This document shows positions 42,427-52,013 of a stretch of 64,000 nt of DNA, piece after piece (the stretch's first letter is position 1; every line of letters starts with the position of its first letter). Position numbers and translations under genes: made by a program. The stretch covers positions 124,001 to 188,000 of the forward strand of contig NZ_KB899241.1 in the NCBI RefSeq assembly GCF_000378125.1, written 5' to 3'. The notes below the pieces were generated by a model, which saw only the letters and a list, made by a program, of their open reading frames with translations, made no database searches and had not been told where the DNA came from. This DNA is from Rudaea cellulosilytica DSM 22992. GTDB taxonomy: Bacteria > Pseudomonadota > Gammaproteobacteria > Xanthomonadales > Rhodanobacteraceae.

Positions 42427-43341
42427 TTAAGCTGCGCTGCTGTGCCGCGGCTGAATCGACGCGGCAAGCTGCATCACCGTGTCGAGCACGCTGCGGGCGC
42501 GCCCGTGGTACGCAGCCGACAACGTCGTCAGTGGCAGGCGCAGTTCGCTCGTGCCGATGCCGAGATGGGCAAGCGCCCATTTGAGCGGAATCGGGTTCGG
42601 TTCCACGCCGAGCAGATCGAACAGCGGCATCAGCGCGTCGTGCATTGCCTGCGCCTGCGCGCGATCGCCGGCGCGCGCAGCATCGCACAGCGCACGGAAC
42701 GGTCGCGGCGCGGCGTTGACCGCAACCGAGATTACGCCTTCGGCGCCGGCCAGCATCGCAGCCATGCCGGTCGGATCATCGCCGCTCAGGAAAACGAACT
42801 GGGGACCGTTGAGTGCGGCCAGCGCGGCAACGCGCTCGACGTCGCCGACCGCTTCCTTGATGCCGACGATACGATCGTGCAGCGCCAGCTTCGCCACGGT
42901 GTCAGGCTTGAGGTCACAGCCGGTGCGTCCCGGGACGTTGTACAGCACCACGGGCAGGCCGCCGCGATCGGCGACTTCGGTGTAGTGCCGCAGCAAGCCT
43001 TCCTGGGTCGGGCGGACGTAATAAGGCGTGACAACAAGTGCCGCCTCCGCCCCGAGTCCTTGCGCGCGGCGGGTCAGCTCAATCGTCTTGCGCGTATTCG
43101 CCGTGCCAGTGCCGGCGAGGATCGTCGCGCGCCCGCCGGCACGGGAGACGGCGTGCCGAAGCAACTGGTCGTATTCGGTAGTCTCAAGTGCATGCGCTTC
43201 GCCGGTGGAGCCGGCAACGACGAGCCCTTGAGTTCCACCTTCGAGCTGGAAATCGATCAATCGAGAGAAGGCATCGAAATCGACCGCGCCTCCGCGAAAC
43301 GGAGTGGCGAGAGCGCAGATGCTTCCGGCGATGCTCTTCAA
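42427..43341 (-). CDS. dapA: 4-hydroxy-tetrahydrodipicolinate synthase
   Basis: 304 residues. Lysine and diaminopimelate pathway, condensing pyruvate with aspartate semialdehyde. GSTGEAHALE, YNVPGRTGCDL (Tyr) and GIKEAVGD (Schiff-base Lys) are present. The only in-frame start near the expected N-terminus is a TTG at 43341 with a weak ribosome site, so the start is less certain than the function. Divergent from gcvR-like, which also seems to start with TTG. Confidence 0.95.
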   Translation of the reverse strand: MKSIAGSICALATPFRGGAVDFDAFSRLIDFQLEGGTQGLVVAGSTGEAHALETTEYDQLLRHAVSRAGGRATILAGTGTANTRKTIELTRRAQGLGAEAALVVTPYYVRPTQEGLLRHYTEVADRGGLPVVLYNVPGRTGCDLKPDTVAKLALHDRIVGIKEAVGDVERVAALAALNGPQFVFLSGDDPTGMAAMLAGAEGVISVAVNAAPRPFRALCDAARAGDRAQAQAMHDALMPLFDLLGVEPNPIPLKWALAHLGIGTSELRLPLTTLSAAYHGRARSVLDTVMQLAASIQPRHSSAA

Positions 43342-43463
43342 GGCGTGCTCGTTGCGAAACGCGGGGATTTCAAGGGACTGGCGATGTTACTTGCGGGTAG
43401 GAGGCGTGGCAAGTATTCTGGCCGCATGCCCACGGGCCCAAGAACCATCAGGACGGCCTTGCC

Positions 43464-44024
43464 TTGACCGACGCAACGCAACGCCCCGCCGCGAACGAAA
43501 ACTACCTGTTGATCAGCGCGTTCGCGGAGCACGCCAAATCCCCGCTGGTCGCCATCGCCAAACGCATCGCCGACAGCAGTTGCACCCTTGCCGAATCGCG
43601 TGTGGCGATGCTCGGCCAGGAAGCCGCCGTGCTCGTGCTCGCCCAGGGGCCGTGGGATGCGATCGCGAAACTCGAATCCGCTCTCGCCCGCCTCGAACGC
43701 GAGGAACGCATGCGCCTGTCCTATTCGCGCACCGGCGCAAAGCCCGTCCAGACCAACCTCCTGCCCTACGTCGTCGAGGTCGTAGCGGCCGACAAGCCCG
43801 GTATCCTTTACCAGCTCGCCGAGTTCTTTCAACGCCATCAGATCAGCATCGAGCAATTGCAGTCGACGCGCTATCGCGCGATGCAGACCGGCGCGGACAT
43901 GTTTTCGGCGCAGATCACGATCGGCATTCCGTCCGACACGCACATCGCCGGGTTGCGCGACGACTTCCTCGAGTTCTGCGACGGACTCAATCTCGACGCG
44001 ATCATGGACCCAATGAAATTCTGA
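43464..44024 (+). CDS. gcvR: GcvR-like ACT-domain regulator
   Basis: 186 residues with two ACT domains: the first about residues 14-85 (NYLLISAFAEHAKSPLVAIA), the second about 100-175 (YVVEVVAADKPGILYQLAEFF). This matches GcvR, which in E. coli represses glycine cleavage genes by binding GcvA. Its position between dapA and bcp is conserved in gammaproteobacteria. The start appears to be TTG at 43464 with AGGA about 10 nt upstream. Confidence 0.88.
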   Translation: MTDATQRPAANENYLLISAFAEHAKSPLVAIAKRIADSSCTLAESRVAMLGQEAAVLVLAQGPWDAIAKLESALARLEREERMRLSYSRTGAKPVQTNLLPYVVEVVAADKPGILYQLAEFFQRHQISIEQLQSTRYRAMQTGADMFSAQITIGIPSDTHIAGLRDDFLEFCDGLNLDAIMDPMKF

Positions 44025-44039
44025 GGTGACGAACCGCAC

Positions 44040-44504
44040 ATGAAAGTCGGCGACAAAATTCCAGACCTGCGCGGCGCCGTCGGCGACGACGAGGAGATCC
44101 GCCTGCGCGACCTCAAGGGCAAGTACGTCATCGTGTATTTCTATCCGAAGGACGCGACGCCGGGTTGTACGCTCGAAGCGCAAGACTTCCGCGATCACAA
44201 GAAGGACTTCGCCAAACGCGACGCCGTCGTGCTCGGCGTCTCGCGCGACTCGCTCACCTCGCACGGCAAGTTCAAGCTCAAGCAAGCACTCAATTTCGAG
44301 CTCGTTGCCGACGTCGACGAAACTTGGTGCAAGGCGTTCGATGTGATCCACGAGAAGGTGCTCTACGGCAAGCGTCACCTCGGCGTGGTGCGCTCGACTT
44401 TCCTGATCGGTCCTGACGGCAAACTCAGGCGCGAATGGCGCGGGGTCAAGGTGAAAGACCATGCCCGCGCCGTGCTCGAAGCACTCGACGCCGAGCGCAA
44501 GTGA
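44040..44504 (+). CDS. bcp: Thiol peroxidase Bcp (PrxQ)
   Basis: 154 residues. Peroxiredoxin reducing peroxides at the expense of thioredoxin. The peroxidatic Cys43 lies in YPKDATPGCTLEAQDF. The resolving Cys five residues later, seen in E. coli Bcp, is missing (Asp/Gln there), but a Cys at 97 (DETWCKAFDV) occupies the position used as resolving or third Cys in other PrxQ proteins. It starts 15 nt after gcvR with GAGGTGACG upstream. Confidence 0.95.
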   Translation: MKVGDKIPDLRGAVGDDEEIRLRDLKGKYVIVYFYPKDATPGCTLEAQDFRDHKKDFAKRDAVVLGVSRDSLTSHGKFKLKQALNFELVADVDETWCKAFDVIHEKVLYGKRHLGVVRSTFLIGPDGKLRREWRGVKVKDHARAVLEALDAERK

Positions 44505-44592
44505 GCCAACCGGCATCGTTCAGCTGTCACATTCCTGCCGCACGCTGCGGCCGCATCGCTCCTTTCCACCGACCGACGAGGGTAGCCATCGC

Positions 44593-45996
44593 ATGACCCG
44601 AGGCAAGCGCATCTACGTACTCGACACCAACGTGCTGATGCACGATCCGACTGCCCTGTTCCGCTTCGAGGAACATGACGTGTTCCTGCCGATGACGGTG
44701 CTCGAGGAACTCGATGCGGCGAAGAAAGGCACTTCGGAAGTCTCCCGCAACGTCCGCCAGGTCAGTCGTTTCATCAACGAACTGATCGAGCAAGGCAACG
44801 GCAAGTCGATCGAAGGCGGCCTCGAACTGCGCCTGCCGAAGACGCTGCAGCTGAAGAAGAAAGGTGCGCAGGTCGGCCATCTTTACTTCCAGACGCAGAA
44901 CTTCACCCCGATCAACGGCGCGGCGGCGAAGAAAAAAGGCATCCCAGACAACCTCATCCTCGCCTCGATCGTCGACTTGCGCGAGCAGCGGCCCGACGTG
45001 CCCGTCGTGCTCGTGTCGAAGGACATCAACCTGCGCATTAAAGCCTCGATCTACGGCATCCAAGCCGAGGACTACGAGAACGATCGTGCGCTCGACGACT
45101 TCAGCCTGCTCTACAAGGGCTACAACGAACTGCCGGCGAACTTCTGGGAGAAGCATTCCGAAGTGCGTTCGTGGTCCGAGCGTGGCCACACGTTCTACGA
45201 GATCAAGCTGAAGAAGGACGAGGCCTGGGTCGCGCAGGAATTCGTCTATTTGCCCGGCGAGGACGAGATCGAGATGCGCGTGCTGCGCGTCGTCGACGGC
45301 AAAGCCACACTGCAAATCATCGACGACTACCGCGGCTCGCACGCGGTCTGGGGCGTGCACGCGCGCAACCGCGAGCAGAATTTCGCACTCAACGCGCTGA
45401 TGGACCCGGAAGTCGATTTTGTCTCCCTGCTCGGCACGGCCGGCACCGGCAAGACCCTTCTCGCGCTCGCCGCAGGCCTCGCGCAGACGATGGACACGCA
45501 GCGCTACCGCGAGATCATCATGACGCGCGCGACGGTTTCGGTCGGCGAAGACATCGGCTTCCTGCCCGGCACCGAGGAGGAGAAGATGACACCGTGGATG
45601 GGCGCGCTGACCGACAACCTCGAAGTGCTTGCAACGCCGCAGGAAGGCGGCGCCTGGGGCCGGCAGGCAACCAACGATCTGCTCGCCTCGCGCATCAAGA
45701 TCCGCGCGATGAACTTCATGCGCGGTCGAACATTCTTGAGTCGCTACTTGATTATCGACGAGGCGCAGAATCTGACCTCGAAGCAGATGAAGACGCTGAT
45801 CACGCGCGCCGGCCCCGGCACGAAGATCGTCTGCCTCGGCAATGTCGAGCAGATCGACACGCCCTACCTGACTGAGACGACCTCGGGCCTCACCTACGGG
45901 GTCGATCGCTTCAAGGATTGGCAACATTCCGCTCACGTCACCTTGCGCCGCGGCGAGCGCTCGCGGCTGGCCGACTACGCTTCGGAAATGCTGTAG
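44593..45996 (+). CDS. PhoH-family protein with N-terminal PIN domain (PhoH2-like)
   Basis: 467 residues. An N-terminal PIN RNase domain (YVLDTNVLMHDP ... about residues 1-145) is joined to a C-terminal PhoH ATPase domain (Walker A GTAGTGKTLLALAAG, then DEAQNLTSKQMKTLITRAG). Such fusions are considered RNA helicase/RNases. The ATG at 44593 is chosen because the PIN domain begins there; GAGGGT lies 10 nt upstream. It follows bcp and ends at a bidirectional terminator. Confidence 0.93.
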   Translation: MTRGKRIYVLDTNVLMHDPTALFRFEEHDVFLPMTVLEELDAAKKGTSEVSRNVRQVSRFINELIEQGNGKSIEGGLELRLPKTLQLKKKGAQVGHLYFQTQNFTPINGAAAKKKGIPDNLILASIVDLREQRPDVPVVLVSKDINLRIKASIYGIQAEDYENDRALDDFSLLYKGYNELPANFWEKHSEVRSWSERGHTFYEIKLKKDEAWVAQEFVYLPGEDEIEMRVLRVVDGKATLQIIDDYRGSHAVWGVHARNREQNFALNALMDPEVDFVSLLGTAGTGKTLLALAAGLAQTMDTQRYREIIMTRATVSVGEDIGFLPGTEEEKMTPWMGALTDNLEVLATPQEGGAWGRQATNDLLASRIKIRAMNFMRGRTFLSRYLIIDEAQNLTSKQMKTLITRAGPGTKIVCLGNVEQIDTPYLTETTSGLTYGVDRFKDWQHSAHVTLRRGERSRLADYASEML

Positions 45997-46018
45997 GTTC
46001 GTCTTTGTCCCACACAAA

Positions 46019-46052
46019 GAAAAACGGCCGCTGCATGCGGCCGTTTTTTTGA
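46019..46052. terminator. Bidirectional terminator between PhoH-like and YVTN genes
   Basis: ACGGCCGC / GCGGCCGT stem with a 5-nt loop, AAAA before and T7 after; it lies between convergent genes. Confidence 0.85.
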
Positions 46053-46053
46053 A

Positions 46054-48033
46054 TTACTGGCAACCTGCAGGCGGCTGTCCCAGGCGGACTAAGGGCAGCG
46101 TGCCGCTGAGCCCCTTGTTCACACCGTCGGTGAAGCTGTAGGTGATGCTCATCGTCGTGCAGGTCGTGAACGCGACGTTGGCGGTGCCAACGGTGACCGT
46201 CTTGTAGTTGCTGCCGGGCGGGGTCATGAAGGCACCGCCGGTGCCGGCGAGAATGTCCGCGGTGTACGAGCTGTCACTCGGTCCGGCTTGTTTGGTCTGC
46301 AGCGTGAACCAACTTTGGCTTGCGCCACCGCCGGTCTGCTGTCCATTTGGCGTGTAGGTAAACCAGCTACCGAAAAGGGAGGAGCCCTGACTCGTAGTGT
46401 AGGGAGTCAGAATCAAACCTTGTCCGCTCGTGCTCGGATTATACCAACTACCGGAATACCGATCGGCAGCAACGGCCATGCCGCTGTCACCGCTTGCCGT
46501 ACAGGTTGCGCCTCCGGTCAATCGGGTCAGGCCGATGAAGCCCTGGCGATTGCTGCCGTCGCTGAAGGTATAACGCAGCAGGCCGTGCGTACAGTCGGTG
46601 AACTGCAGGGTCGCCTGCCCGACCGCAACCGGCGACACGCTAGGAGCGGCGGCGAAATTGCCACCGGTCCCCGTGTAGATCGTCAGCGCTGCCATCTTGT
46701 CGGTGCTGCTCACGTCGCCCTGCAACGAATACCAGCGCTGTCCTCCTGCGGCGGTGACGTCGTAGGTGAACCAGCCTGCAAACAGCCTGCCGTGGCCCGC
46801 GCCATTTGCATCGGCGGTGGATTCGAGGACGATGCCCTGCCCACTCGTGCTCTGGTTGTACCAGGCACCGGTGAGACCATGCTGGTTCAGATTCACCGTC
46901 AGGCCGGCCGAACTGGTGACCGCACTGTAGTTCGGCACCGAGCCGACCGTGATTGGTCCACGCACGATGTTCGCACTCAGATCGAGAATCGCCACGCCAT
47001 TGCCGCCCGAGAGGTTTACGTACGCAAACGCGCCGTTTGAATCCACCGATATTCCGAGCGGCAACGAGCCGACTATCATTTCCGCGGTCACTTTGTTGGT
47101 CACCGTGTCGATGATCGAAACGGTGCCGCTCTGATAGTTGGAAACGTAGACATGGCTACCGTCGGGAGCCATTGCCATGCCGATCGGGCCGATGCCTACC
47201 GGTATCGTTGCGACTTCGACATCCTTGGTCACGTCGATTACAGAGACTTTGCCGGCCTGTCCGCTGTCACCCGCACCGTAATCCGCAACGTAGGCGAAGG
47301 TGCCCGCCGGATTCACCACGATACCGACCGGATTGCCAAGGCTCAACGCAATCGTGGTACTTGCAGCGGTGTTGCTGGTCGTGTCGATCGCAACCACTCG
47401 ACTCTTGTCGGCAAGGGTGACGTAGGCCTTTTTCCCATCGGGCGTGAACGCGACGCCGATCGGCACACCCGGGACGGGGATGGTGGTCGTCTGTTTGTTC
47501 GTCGCGGTATCGATCACCGACACCGTATTGCCCACGCTGTTGGTGACGTAGGCCGCCGTACCCGCCGGATTCACCGCGACGATCTCCGGCCGCACGCCGA
47601 CGGTGATCGTGGCGATGACCGTGTTGAGCGTGGCCGAAGTCGGATCGGAATCGACGACGGCTATCGTGCCGTTCGTCTTCAAGTCGGTGCTGTCACCGTA
47701 ATTGGCGACATATACGCGCGTTCCCGCGGGATTGATCGCGACTCCAAGCGGTCCCACACCGATACCTGGTGTCGCCGCCGCCGTCGTCGTCGCCGCAACC
47801 GTCTGCGGAACCGTCGCTACTATCTGATTCGTCGACAGATCGACGACCGAGACGGTGTTGCTCGAATAATTGGCAACATAGTTGAACGGCGCGGCGAATG
47901 CCGCGGGCGCGCACAAGGCCAGACACAAGCTTGCAAGGGAGCGCCTCGCGTTACGGAATCTTCTCGAGGAATCGATTGCGCCAGACCAACCCAGCGACAC
48001 TTTCGGCAACCCCGCGCTGGACGCGTTGCTCAT
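46054..48033 (-). CDS. Exported YVTN beta-propeller protein with two C-terminal GxWYN domains
   Basis: 659 residues. A long basic N-terminus precedes a signal-like hydrophobic stretch (ASLCLALCAPAAFA), followed by about seven 40-residue YVTN-type repeats (YVANYSSNTVSVVD, VYVANYGDS, YVTNSVGNTVSVID, VYVSNYQSGTVSIID ...) forming a beta-propeller over residues ~48-360. Then come two copies of another module, each beginning G-x-WYN-x3-SGQG (Trp391 and Trp530) and ending with a Cys-containing strand pair and GLxxLxRL. The same module occurs twice in the metalloprotease at 52010. The start at 48033 has AGGTG upstream; an ATG at 48087 is possible. Function unknown; probably surface or secreted. Confidence 0.82.
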   Translation of the reverse strand: MSNASSAGLPKVSLGWSGAIDSSRRFRNARRSLASLCLALCAPAAFAAPFNYVANYSSNTVSVVDLSTNQIVATVPQTVAATTTAAATPGIGVGPLGVAINPAGTRVYVANYGDSTDLKTNGTIAVVDSDPTSATLNTVIATITVGVRPEIVAVNPAGTAAYVTNSVGNTVSVIDTATNKQTTTIPVPGVPIGVAFTPDGKKAYVTLADKSRVVAIDTTSNTAASTTIALSLGNPVGIVVNPAGTFAYVADYGAGDSGQAGKVSVIDVTKDVEVATIPVGIGPIGMAMAPDGSHVYVSNYQSGTVSIIDTVTNKVTAEMIVGSLPLGISVDSNGAFAYVNLSGGNGVAILDLSANIVRGPITVGSVPNYSAVTSSAGLTVNLNQHGLTGAWYNQSTSGQGIVLESTADANGAGHGRLFAGWFTYDVTAAGGQRWYSLQGDVSSTDKMAALTIYTGTGGNFAAAPSVSPVAVGQATLQFTDCTHGLLRYTFSDGSNRQGFIGLTRLTGGATCTASGDSGMAVAADRYSGSWYNPSTSGQGLILTPYTTSQGSSLFGSWFTYTPNGQQTGGGASQSWFTLQTKQAGPSDSSYTADILAGTGGAFMTPPGSNYKTVTVGTANVAFTTCTTMSITYSFTDGVNKGLSGTLPLVRLGQPPAGCQ

Positions 48034-48163
48034 TGCTTGCACCTGTGTTCGGACTACGAGCGCGGAATGATACGTCAAAACCGGCAACGGCTGCGGCGCG
48101 ATCAGCCTCGTTGCCGGTATCGTTCAGTTCGCGTTCCGGCCACGGCGCAACGCGACGCCGAAC

Positions 48164-49132
48164 TCAGAGGAATCCGTTTCGACGACGCCCACGCAGCCCG
48201 AGCAAGGCGGCAGCGAACATCGAAGCGACCAACGCACCAAGACCCATCGGCGACAGCATGGGCGCGCCGACCGTCGCCGTAGGCGGCGGCGGATCCACGC
48301 AGACGGGAGGCGCGATCGCCAATCCGCGCATTCTCGACTTATACAAGGGGTTGGTCTTCGGATCCGCAATCGTGCCGAGCGTCGACATCGTGCCTTTCGC
48401 CGGATCGATCTGGGCCAGCGTATTGAGCTGGCTCGGCAATGGCGAGTTGTTGAGATCGTTGTAATTGCGCAGCAGACTCCAAAGCGTTCCCGAGGCGTCG
48501 AATGCACCATCCACCGGATTCGGCACGGCGATGCCGTATGCACCGATTGCGCCGGCCGTAGCCGTGCTCATATTGATACTGTAGAGGTTCGCGTTGCCGC
48601 TGCCGCCGAAGCCATACAGCGTGCCGCCTTTAGCCGCCAAGCTGGTCAGCTTCACGCCGAGGTTGCCGACCAGGCGCGTCTGTCCGTTGGTCGGTGTCAC
48701 TTCCCAGAAATTGTTGTTTTCGGACGAGGCCATCCATAAACGGCCATCGCAACTGAATGAGAGTGACAGACTCGCGGCGGAAGGAGTCCCCGCAAAGCCG
48801 CTGAGTGGGCCCACGACCGAAGCGCTGCCGGACACCGGATTCAAGGTCACCAGTAGCGGTTGGGATGCCTTGAGCGGCAGCCCGACGGCGTACAGTTTCT
48901 GATCCGTGCCGAACGTCAGACCGCTGATCAGCAAGAACGGATTGGTTGGATCGGCGTTGTACAGCCCGGCTGATCCCACAGGCACAGTCGACCTCGTCGT
49001 AAGATCGACCCTGTAAATCATCTGCGAATTGTCAATCGTCGACGGCTCACCCGCGGTGTAGGCAACACCCTGCGCGCGGCACAAACCGGCGACAACGAGC
49101 AAACTCGCGGCGATGAAGGCGCGCAAAGCCAT
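48164..49132 (-). CDS. Exported protein with CTERM-type sorting signal
   Basis: 322 residues. Signal peptide MALRAFIAASLLVVAGLCRA. The body (residues ~25-280) has repeated strands such as LISGLTFGTDQKLYAVG and SLAAKGGTLYGFGGSG, suggesting a propeller-like fold. The C-terminus is APMLSPMGLGALVASMFAAALLGLRGRRR: a Pro-x-Leu-Ser motif, a hydrophobic helix and an Arg cluster, as in IPTL-CTERM proteins handled by exosortase XrtH. No exosortase is in the window. Upstream is AT-rich without a clear ribosome site. Function unknown. Confidence 0.78.
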   Translation of the reverse strand: MALRAFIAASLLVVAGLCRAQGVAYTAGEPSTIDNSQMIYRVDLTTRSTVPVGSAGLYNADPTNPFLLISGLTFGTDQKLYAVGLPLKASQPLLVTLNPVSGSASVVGPLSGFAGTPSAASLSLSFSCDGRLWMASSENNNFWEVTPTNGQTRLVGNLGVKLTSLAAKGGTLYGFGGSGNANLYSINMSTATAGAIGAYGIAVPNPVDGAFDASGTLWSLLRNYNDLNNSPLPSQLNTLAQIDPAKGTMSTLGTIADPKTNPLYKSRMRGLAIAPPVCVDPPPPTATVGAPMLSPMGLGALVASMFAAALLGLRGRRRNGFL

Positions 49133-49361
49133 CGGATTTTATTTTTGTAGTAGTAATTATTGGTAATCGTCAGCCAATCGCTAAGTTTCAGCGACAGGCG
49201 CGTTCAGCCTAGCACAACGCATGCCGAAAGCAAAGAGCGAGACCCGGACAGGCAATCACATCCCGCACGGGCGTAGATAGGCCGCGGAAGCTGCTTTCGC
49301 AGGTGATCGGGATTGCATTGGCAAAGGCACGCGCGATGCCTGCAGACGGCCGCCGAAGCGA

Positions 49362-50609
49362 CTAGAACGTCGTGGTGAGGAGCGCCTCGTAGCGCATGCG
49401 GTTCGCCCCGTAGTTGCTCTCCGCGCTATAACTCGGGATGCCGAGCAACTGGATTGGCGCGTAAAGCGCCCTGAACCGGAACAGCGAGCGTTCGCCGAGC
49501 GTGAAACCGTAATTGAACTCCCAATCGTGGGAGGAGAGATCCCGCAATTGGAGCAACTGCTGCAGTGCCAGCATGGTCGGAAGCGGCTGTTCGCGTGTGC
49601 TGTAACGCAGGGCAAACTCACCCAAAGCGTTGCTGCGCCAAGCCGCGGAGACCGAGTAGACGTCCAGATTTTCCCAAGCGAGCGGACGACCCGACGCCTG
49701 CAGGAAGCTGGAGAAATCCGCAGGCAGCGAATAGCCCGCGAACGGCTGTACCTGCGAATACATGATCCGCTCGACATCGGCGCTCAGGCGGATGTTGCGC
49801 ACCGGTGCCCAATCCACGCCAACGTTGGCGCTCGGCGGAATATCGAAGCTGCCCGCCTGACCAAAGACACCGCGATACGTGTAGAAATTGTCCATGGCCA
49901 CGCGCGACTGGTAGCCCGCGCGCCAATTCAAACCTTCCGTCAATCGGCCGCCCAAGTCGAGCCGAGAACCGAAGCCGGCCGAGTTTTCCTTGCTGCGCAG
50001 AGCAGCCGGATTTTCCGCCCCCTGCCAGCTGTTCGGTTCAAAAGCAGACTGCATACCCTGCAGCGGGGCGAACAAGTCGAATTTCTGATAGGCAAGGATC
50101 AGCGAGAATCGCCAGTAGCCCAAATTGTCCAGCGGTTGGGTAAACGACGGCGCGACGATTGTACGGCGCAGGCCCGGCGATTGTTCGGGCAGCAAACTCC
50201 CCGCGTCGGCCGCCGCCGTGTAGATCGGCGAATCGGAAATGCGCGCCGTCTGCATCGCGACATTGAATGCCTTGGCGCCTTCAACCGAGGTTTCGGGGAA
50301 ACGCGCAGCAGGAGTACGCGCCCAATTCGAGCGCGTATGCGTGAAAATCGTCGGCGGCTCGACTGCAGCCTCGCCCGGCTCGCGCGCCCAGGTGAAGTTC
50401 GACTTCAGACTGTTCAGCGCGTATTCGCTCCAGCTCTCGACCAGATCGCCGGATGTCGCCATTTCTTGCATGGCTGATGTACGTGCGGCAGCGGCGGCAT
50501 CTTTCAACTTGCCGGCCGGCGCCGCCGCGAACGACAATGCGGCAGGCACGGTCAAGACCGCACCGATCAGCGCGGCAGGCAGGCGTTGCTTGAAGGTCGT
50601 TGACCGCAT
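49362..50609 (-). CDS. Putative outer-membrane beta-barrel protein
   Basis: 415 residues. Signal peptide (MRSTTFKQRLPAALIGAVLTVPAALSFA), then alternating amphipathic strands with many aromatic residues (WRFSLILAYQKFDLF, NWRAGYQSRVAMDNFYTY, EFALRYSTREQ, DWEFNYGFTLG), ending in Phe (YEALLTTTF) as expected for a substrate of the Bam machinery. I do not recognise the specific family. The ATG at 50609 is chosen for the signal peptide; GGA lies 5 nt upstream. The 229 nt between this gene and the CTERM gene show nothing recognisable. Confidence 0.72.
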   Translation of the reverse strand: MRSTTFKQRLPAALIGAVLTVPAALSFAAAPAGKLKDAAAAARTSAMQEMATSGDLVESWSEYALNSLKSNFTWAREPGEAAVEPPTIFTHTRSNWARTPAARFPETSVEGAKAFNVAMQTARISDSPIYTAAADAGSLLPEQSPGLRRTIVAPSFTQPLDNLGYWRFSLILAYQKFDLFAPLQGMQSAFEPNSWQGAENPAALRSKENSAGFGSRLDLGGRLTEGLNWRAGYQSRVAMDNFYTYRGVFGQAGSFDIPPSANVGVDWAPVRNIRLSADVERIMYSQVQPFAGYSLPADFSSFLQASGRPLAWENLDVYSVSAAWRSNALGEFALRYSTREQPLPTMLALQQLLQLRDLSSHDWEFNYGFTLGERSLFRFRALYAPIQLLGIPSYSAESNYGANRMRYEALLTTTF

Positions 50610-50809
50610 ATCGTCCAGACGCACGTCCAGAGTTCTCCCCGAATCGGGCCGAATGTTGGCAAAAAAACCACATTTCGTCAAGACTCTTTTAACATTCTTT
50701 ATTCGGCCAATTCCCCATCAGCCCCATATTTCGTGGCTTCGCATCTCCGCGCGTGGCTACACCACGCATCTCAACATGTCGTATTTGTGCAACATTTCCC
50801 ATTTTCCGC

Positions 50810-51607
50810 ATGCGCCGAACTGACCCACTTCCTTGTGTCCTGAGCATCGCCGGATCGGATTCCGGTTCGGCGGCCGGAGTCCAGGCCGACCTGAAAACCT
50901 TGCTTGCCCACGGTGTTCATGGGCTCACTGCCGTGACTGCCATCACTGCGCAAAACACGCAAGCGATCACCGCCATCCAAGTTCTTTCGCAGTCCATGTT
51001 GCTTGCGCAGCTCAACGCGGTGCTCGCCGATTTTCGGATTGCCGCGATCAAGATCGGCATGCTCGGCAACGCCGCGAATATCCGCCTCGTCGCACGCTGG
51101 TTGCGGCAACATCGCCTGCCTAACGTGATTGTCGACCCCGTGCTCGTCGCCAGCAGCGGCAACCGCCTGCTGGCGGACAATGCCATTGCCGTCCTGCGCC
51201 GCGAGCTGCTTCCGCTAGCACAGGTGCTGACGCCGAACGTGCCCGAGGCCGAAGCGCTGATCGGACGCCCTATCCGCACTTACGCGCAGATGCGCGCGGC
51301 CGCGCACCATTTGCGCACGATGGGCGCGCAAGCTGTGCTCCTCAAAGGAGGCCACCTCGGCGGCACCACAGTGCGTGACTACTTCGTCGATGCCGCTGGC
51401 GAGTTCGAATTCAGCCATCGCAGACTCAACTATCCGGTGCGCGGCACCGGATGCACGCTCGCCTCGGCGATAGCTGCCAACCTTGCCCTCGGCCTTGTGC
51501 CGCGCGAGGCCGTGGCGCGTTCCGAATACTACCTGCAGCGGGCGTTCCGGTCGGCGCGTCGGAACGGGCGCGGCGCCGGGCGTGTCCTCCAGCATCTGCC
51601 CGGGTGA
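50810..51607 (+). CDS. thiD: Hydroxymethylpyrimidine/phosphomethylpyrimidine kinase
   Basis: 265 residues. Ribokinase-fold enzyme phosphorylating HMP and HMP-P for thiamine. [21 protein letters not shown] at the start, [24 protein letters not shown] and the anion-hole [15 protein letters not shown] are diagnostic. The ATG at 50810 is the family start. No TPP riboswitch was recognised in the ~200 nt upstream, and no other thi gene is adjacent. Confidence 0.96.
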   Translation: MRRTDPLPCVLSIAGSDSGSAAGVQADLKTLLAHGVHGLTAVTAITAQNTQAITAIQVLSQSMLLAQLNAVLADFRIAAIKIGMLGNAANIRLVARWLRQHRLPNVIVDPVLVASSGNRLLADNAIAVLRRELLPLAQVLTPNVPEAEALIGRPIRTYAQMRAAAHHLRTMGAQAVLLKGGHLGGTTVRDYFVDAAGEFEFSHRRLNYPVRGTGCTLASAIAANLALGLVPREAVARSEYYLQRAFRSARRNGRGAGRVLQHLPG

Positions 51608-51737
51608 ACCCCTGACCGGCTTAGGTCCTGCGGGAATTTGGGATTTTTTCAGGATTTCGCACCGAGTTCGTACCTATTTAACCTGCGCGCAAGCAAGCTT
51701 TGATAGCGTTCCAGCATCGATCCACGAGGATACCGTC

Positions 51738-52013
51738 ATGAGGATGATTTTCCTGCTTGCTCCGCTCCTGGCGGCGAATGCGAGCGCGGCCGAACAGACT
51801 GCGGTGCAGGCACAGCCGTTGCTGCTGCCGGTTGGACTGCAGACCGAAGCGAAGGCCATGGTGAAACCCACCGCCGTCTCCAGTCCGAAGATCCACGCGA
51901 CCGAAGCGACACTCAACAGCGATGGCACGCTCACCGTCGGTTGCGTGGAGCGCCCGAACCCGCACGCGGTCAAGTCGCCGATCAAGACGATTTCGCCGGA
52001 GCCGCAGCAATGA
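51738..52013 (+). CDS. Small exported protein encoded before the metalloprotease
   Basis: 91 residues, function not recognised. Signal peptide MRMIFLLAPLLAANASAA, then a Pro/Lys/Ala-rich mature part with one Cys (LTVGCVERPNPHA) near a short motif NSDGTLTVGC. The ATG has a good GAGGA site 7 nt upstream. Its stop overlaps the ATG of the metalloprotease gene (ATGA), so the two products are made in a coupled way. A chaperone, inhibitor or partner of the protease is a natural guess but is inference. Confidence 0.75.
   Translation: MRMIFLLAPLLAANASAAEQTAVQAQPLLLPVGLQTEAKAMVKPTAVSSPKIHATEATLNSDGTLTVGCVERPNPHAVKSPIKTISPEPQQ

Noticed and set aside
50610-50809. TPP riboswitch upstream of thiD
   Set aside because: The conserved CUGAGA and related TPP elements were not found in this stretch.
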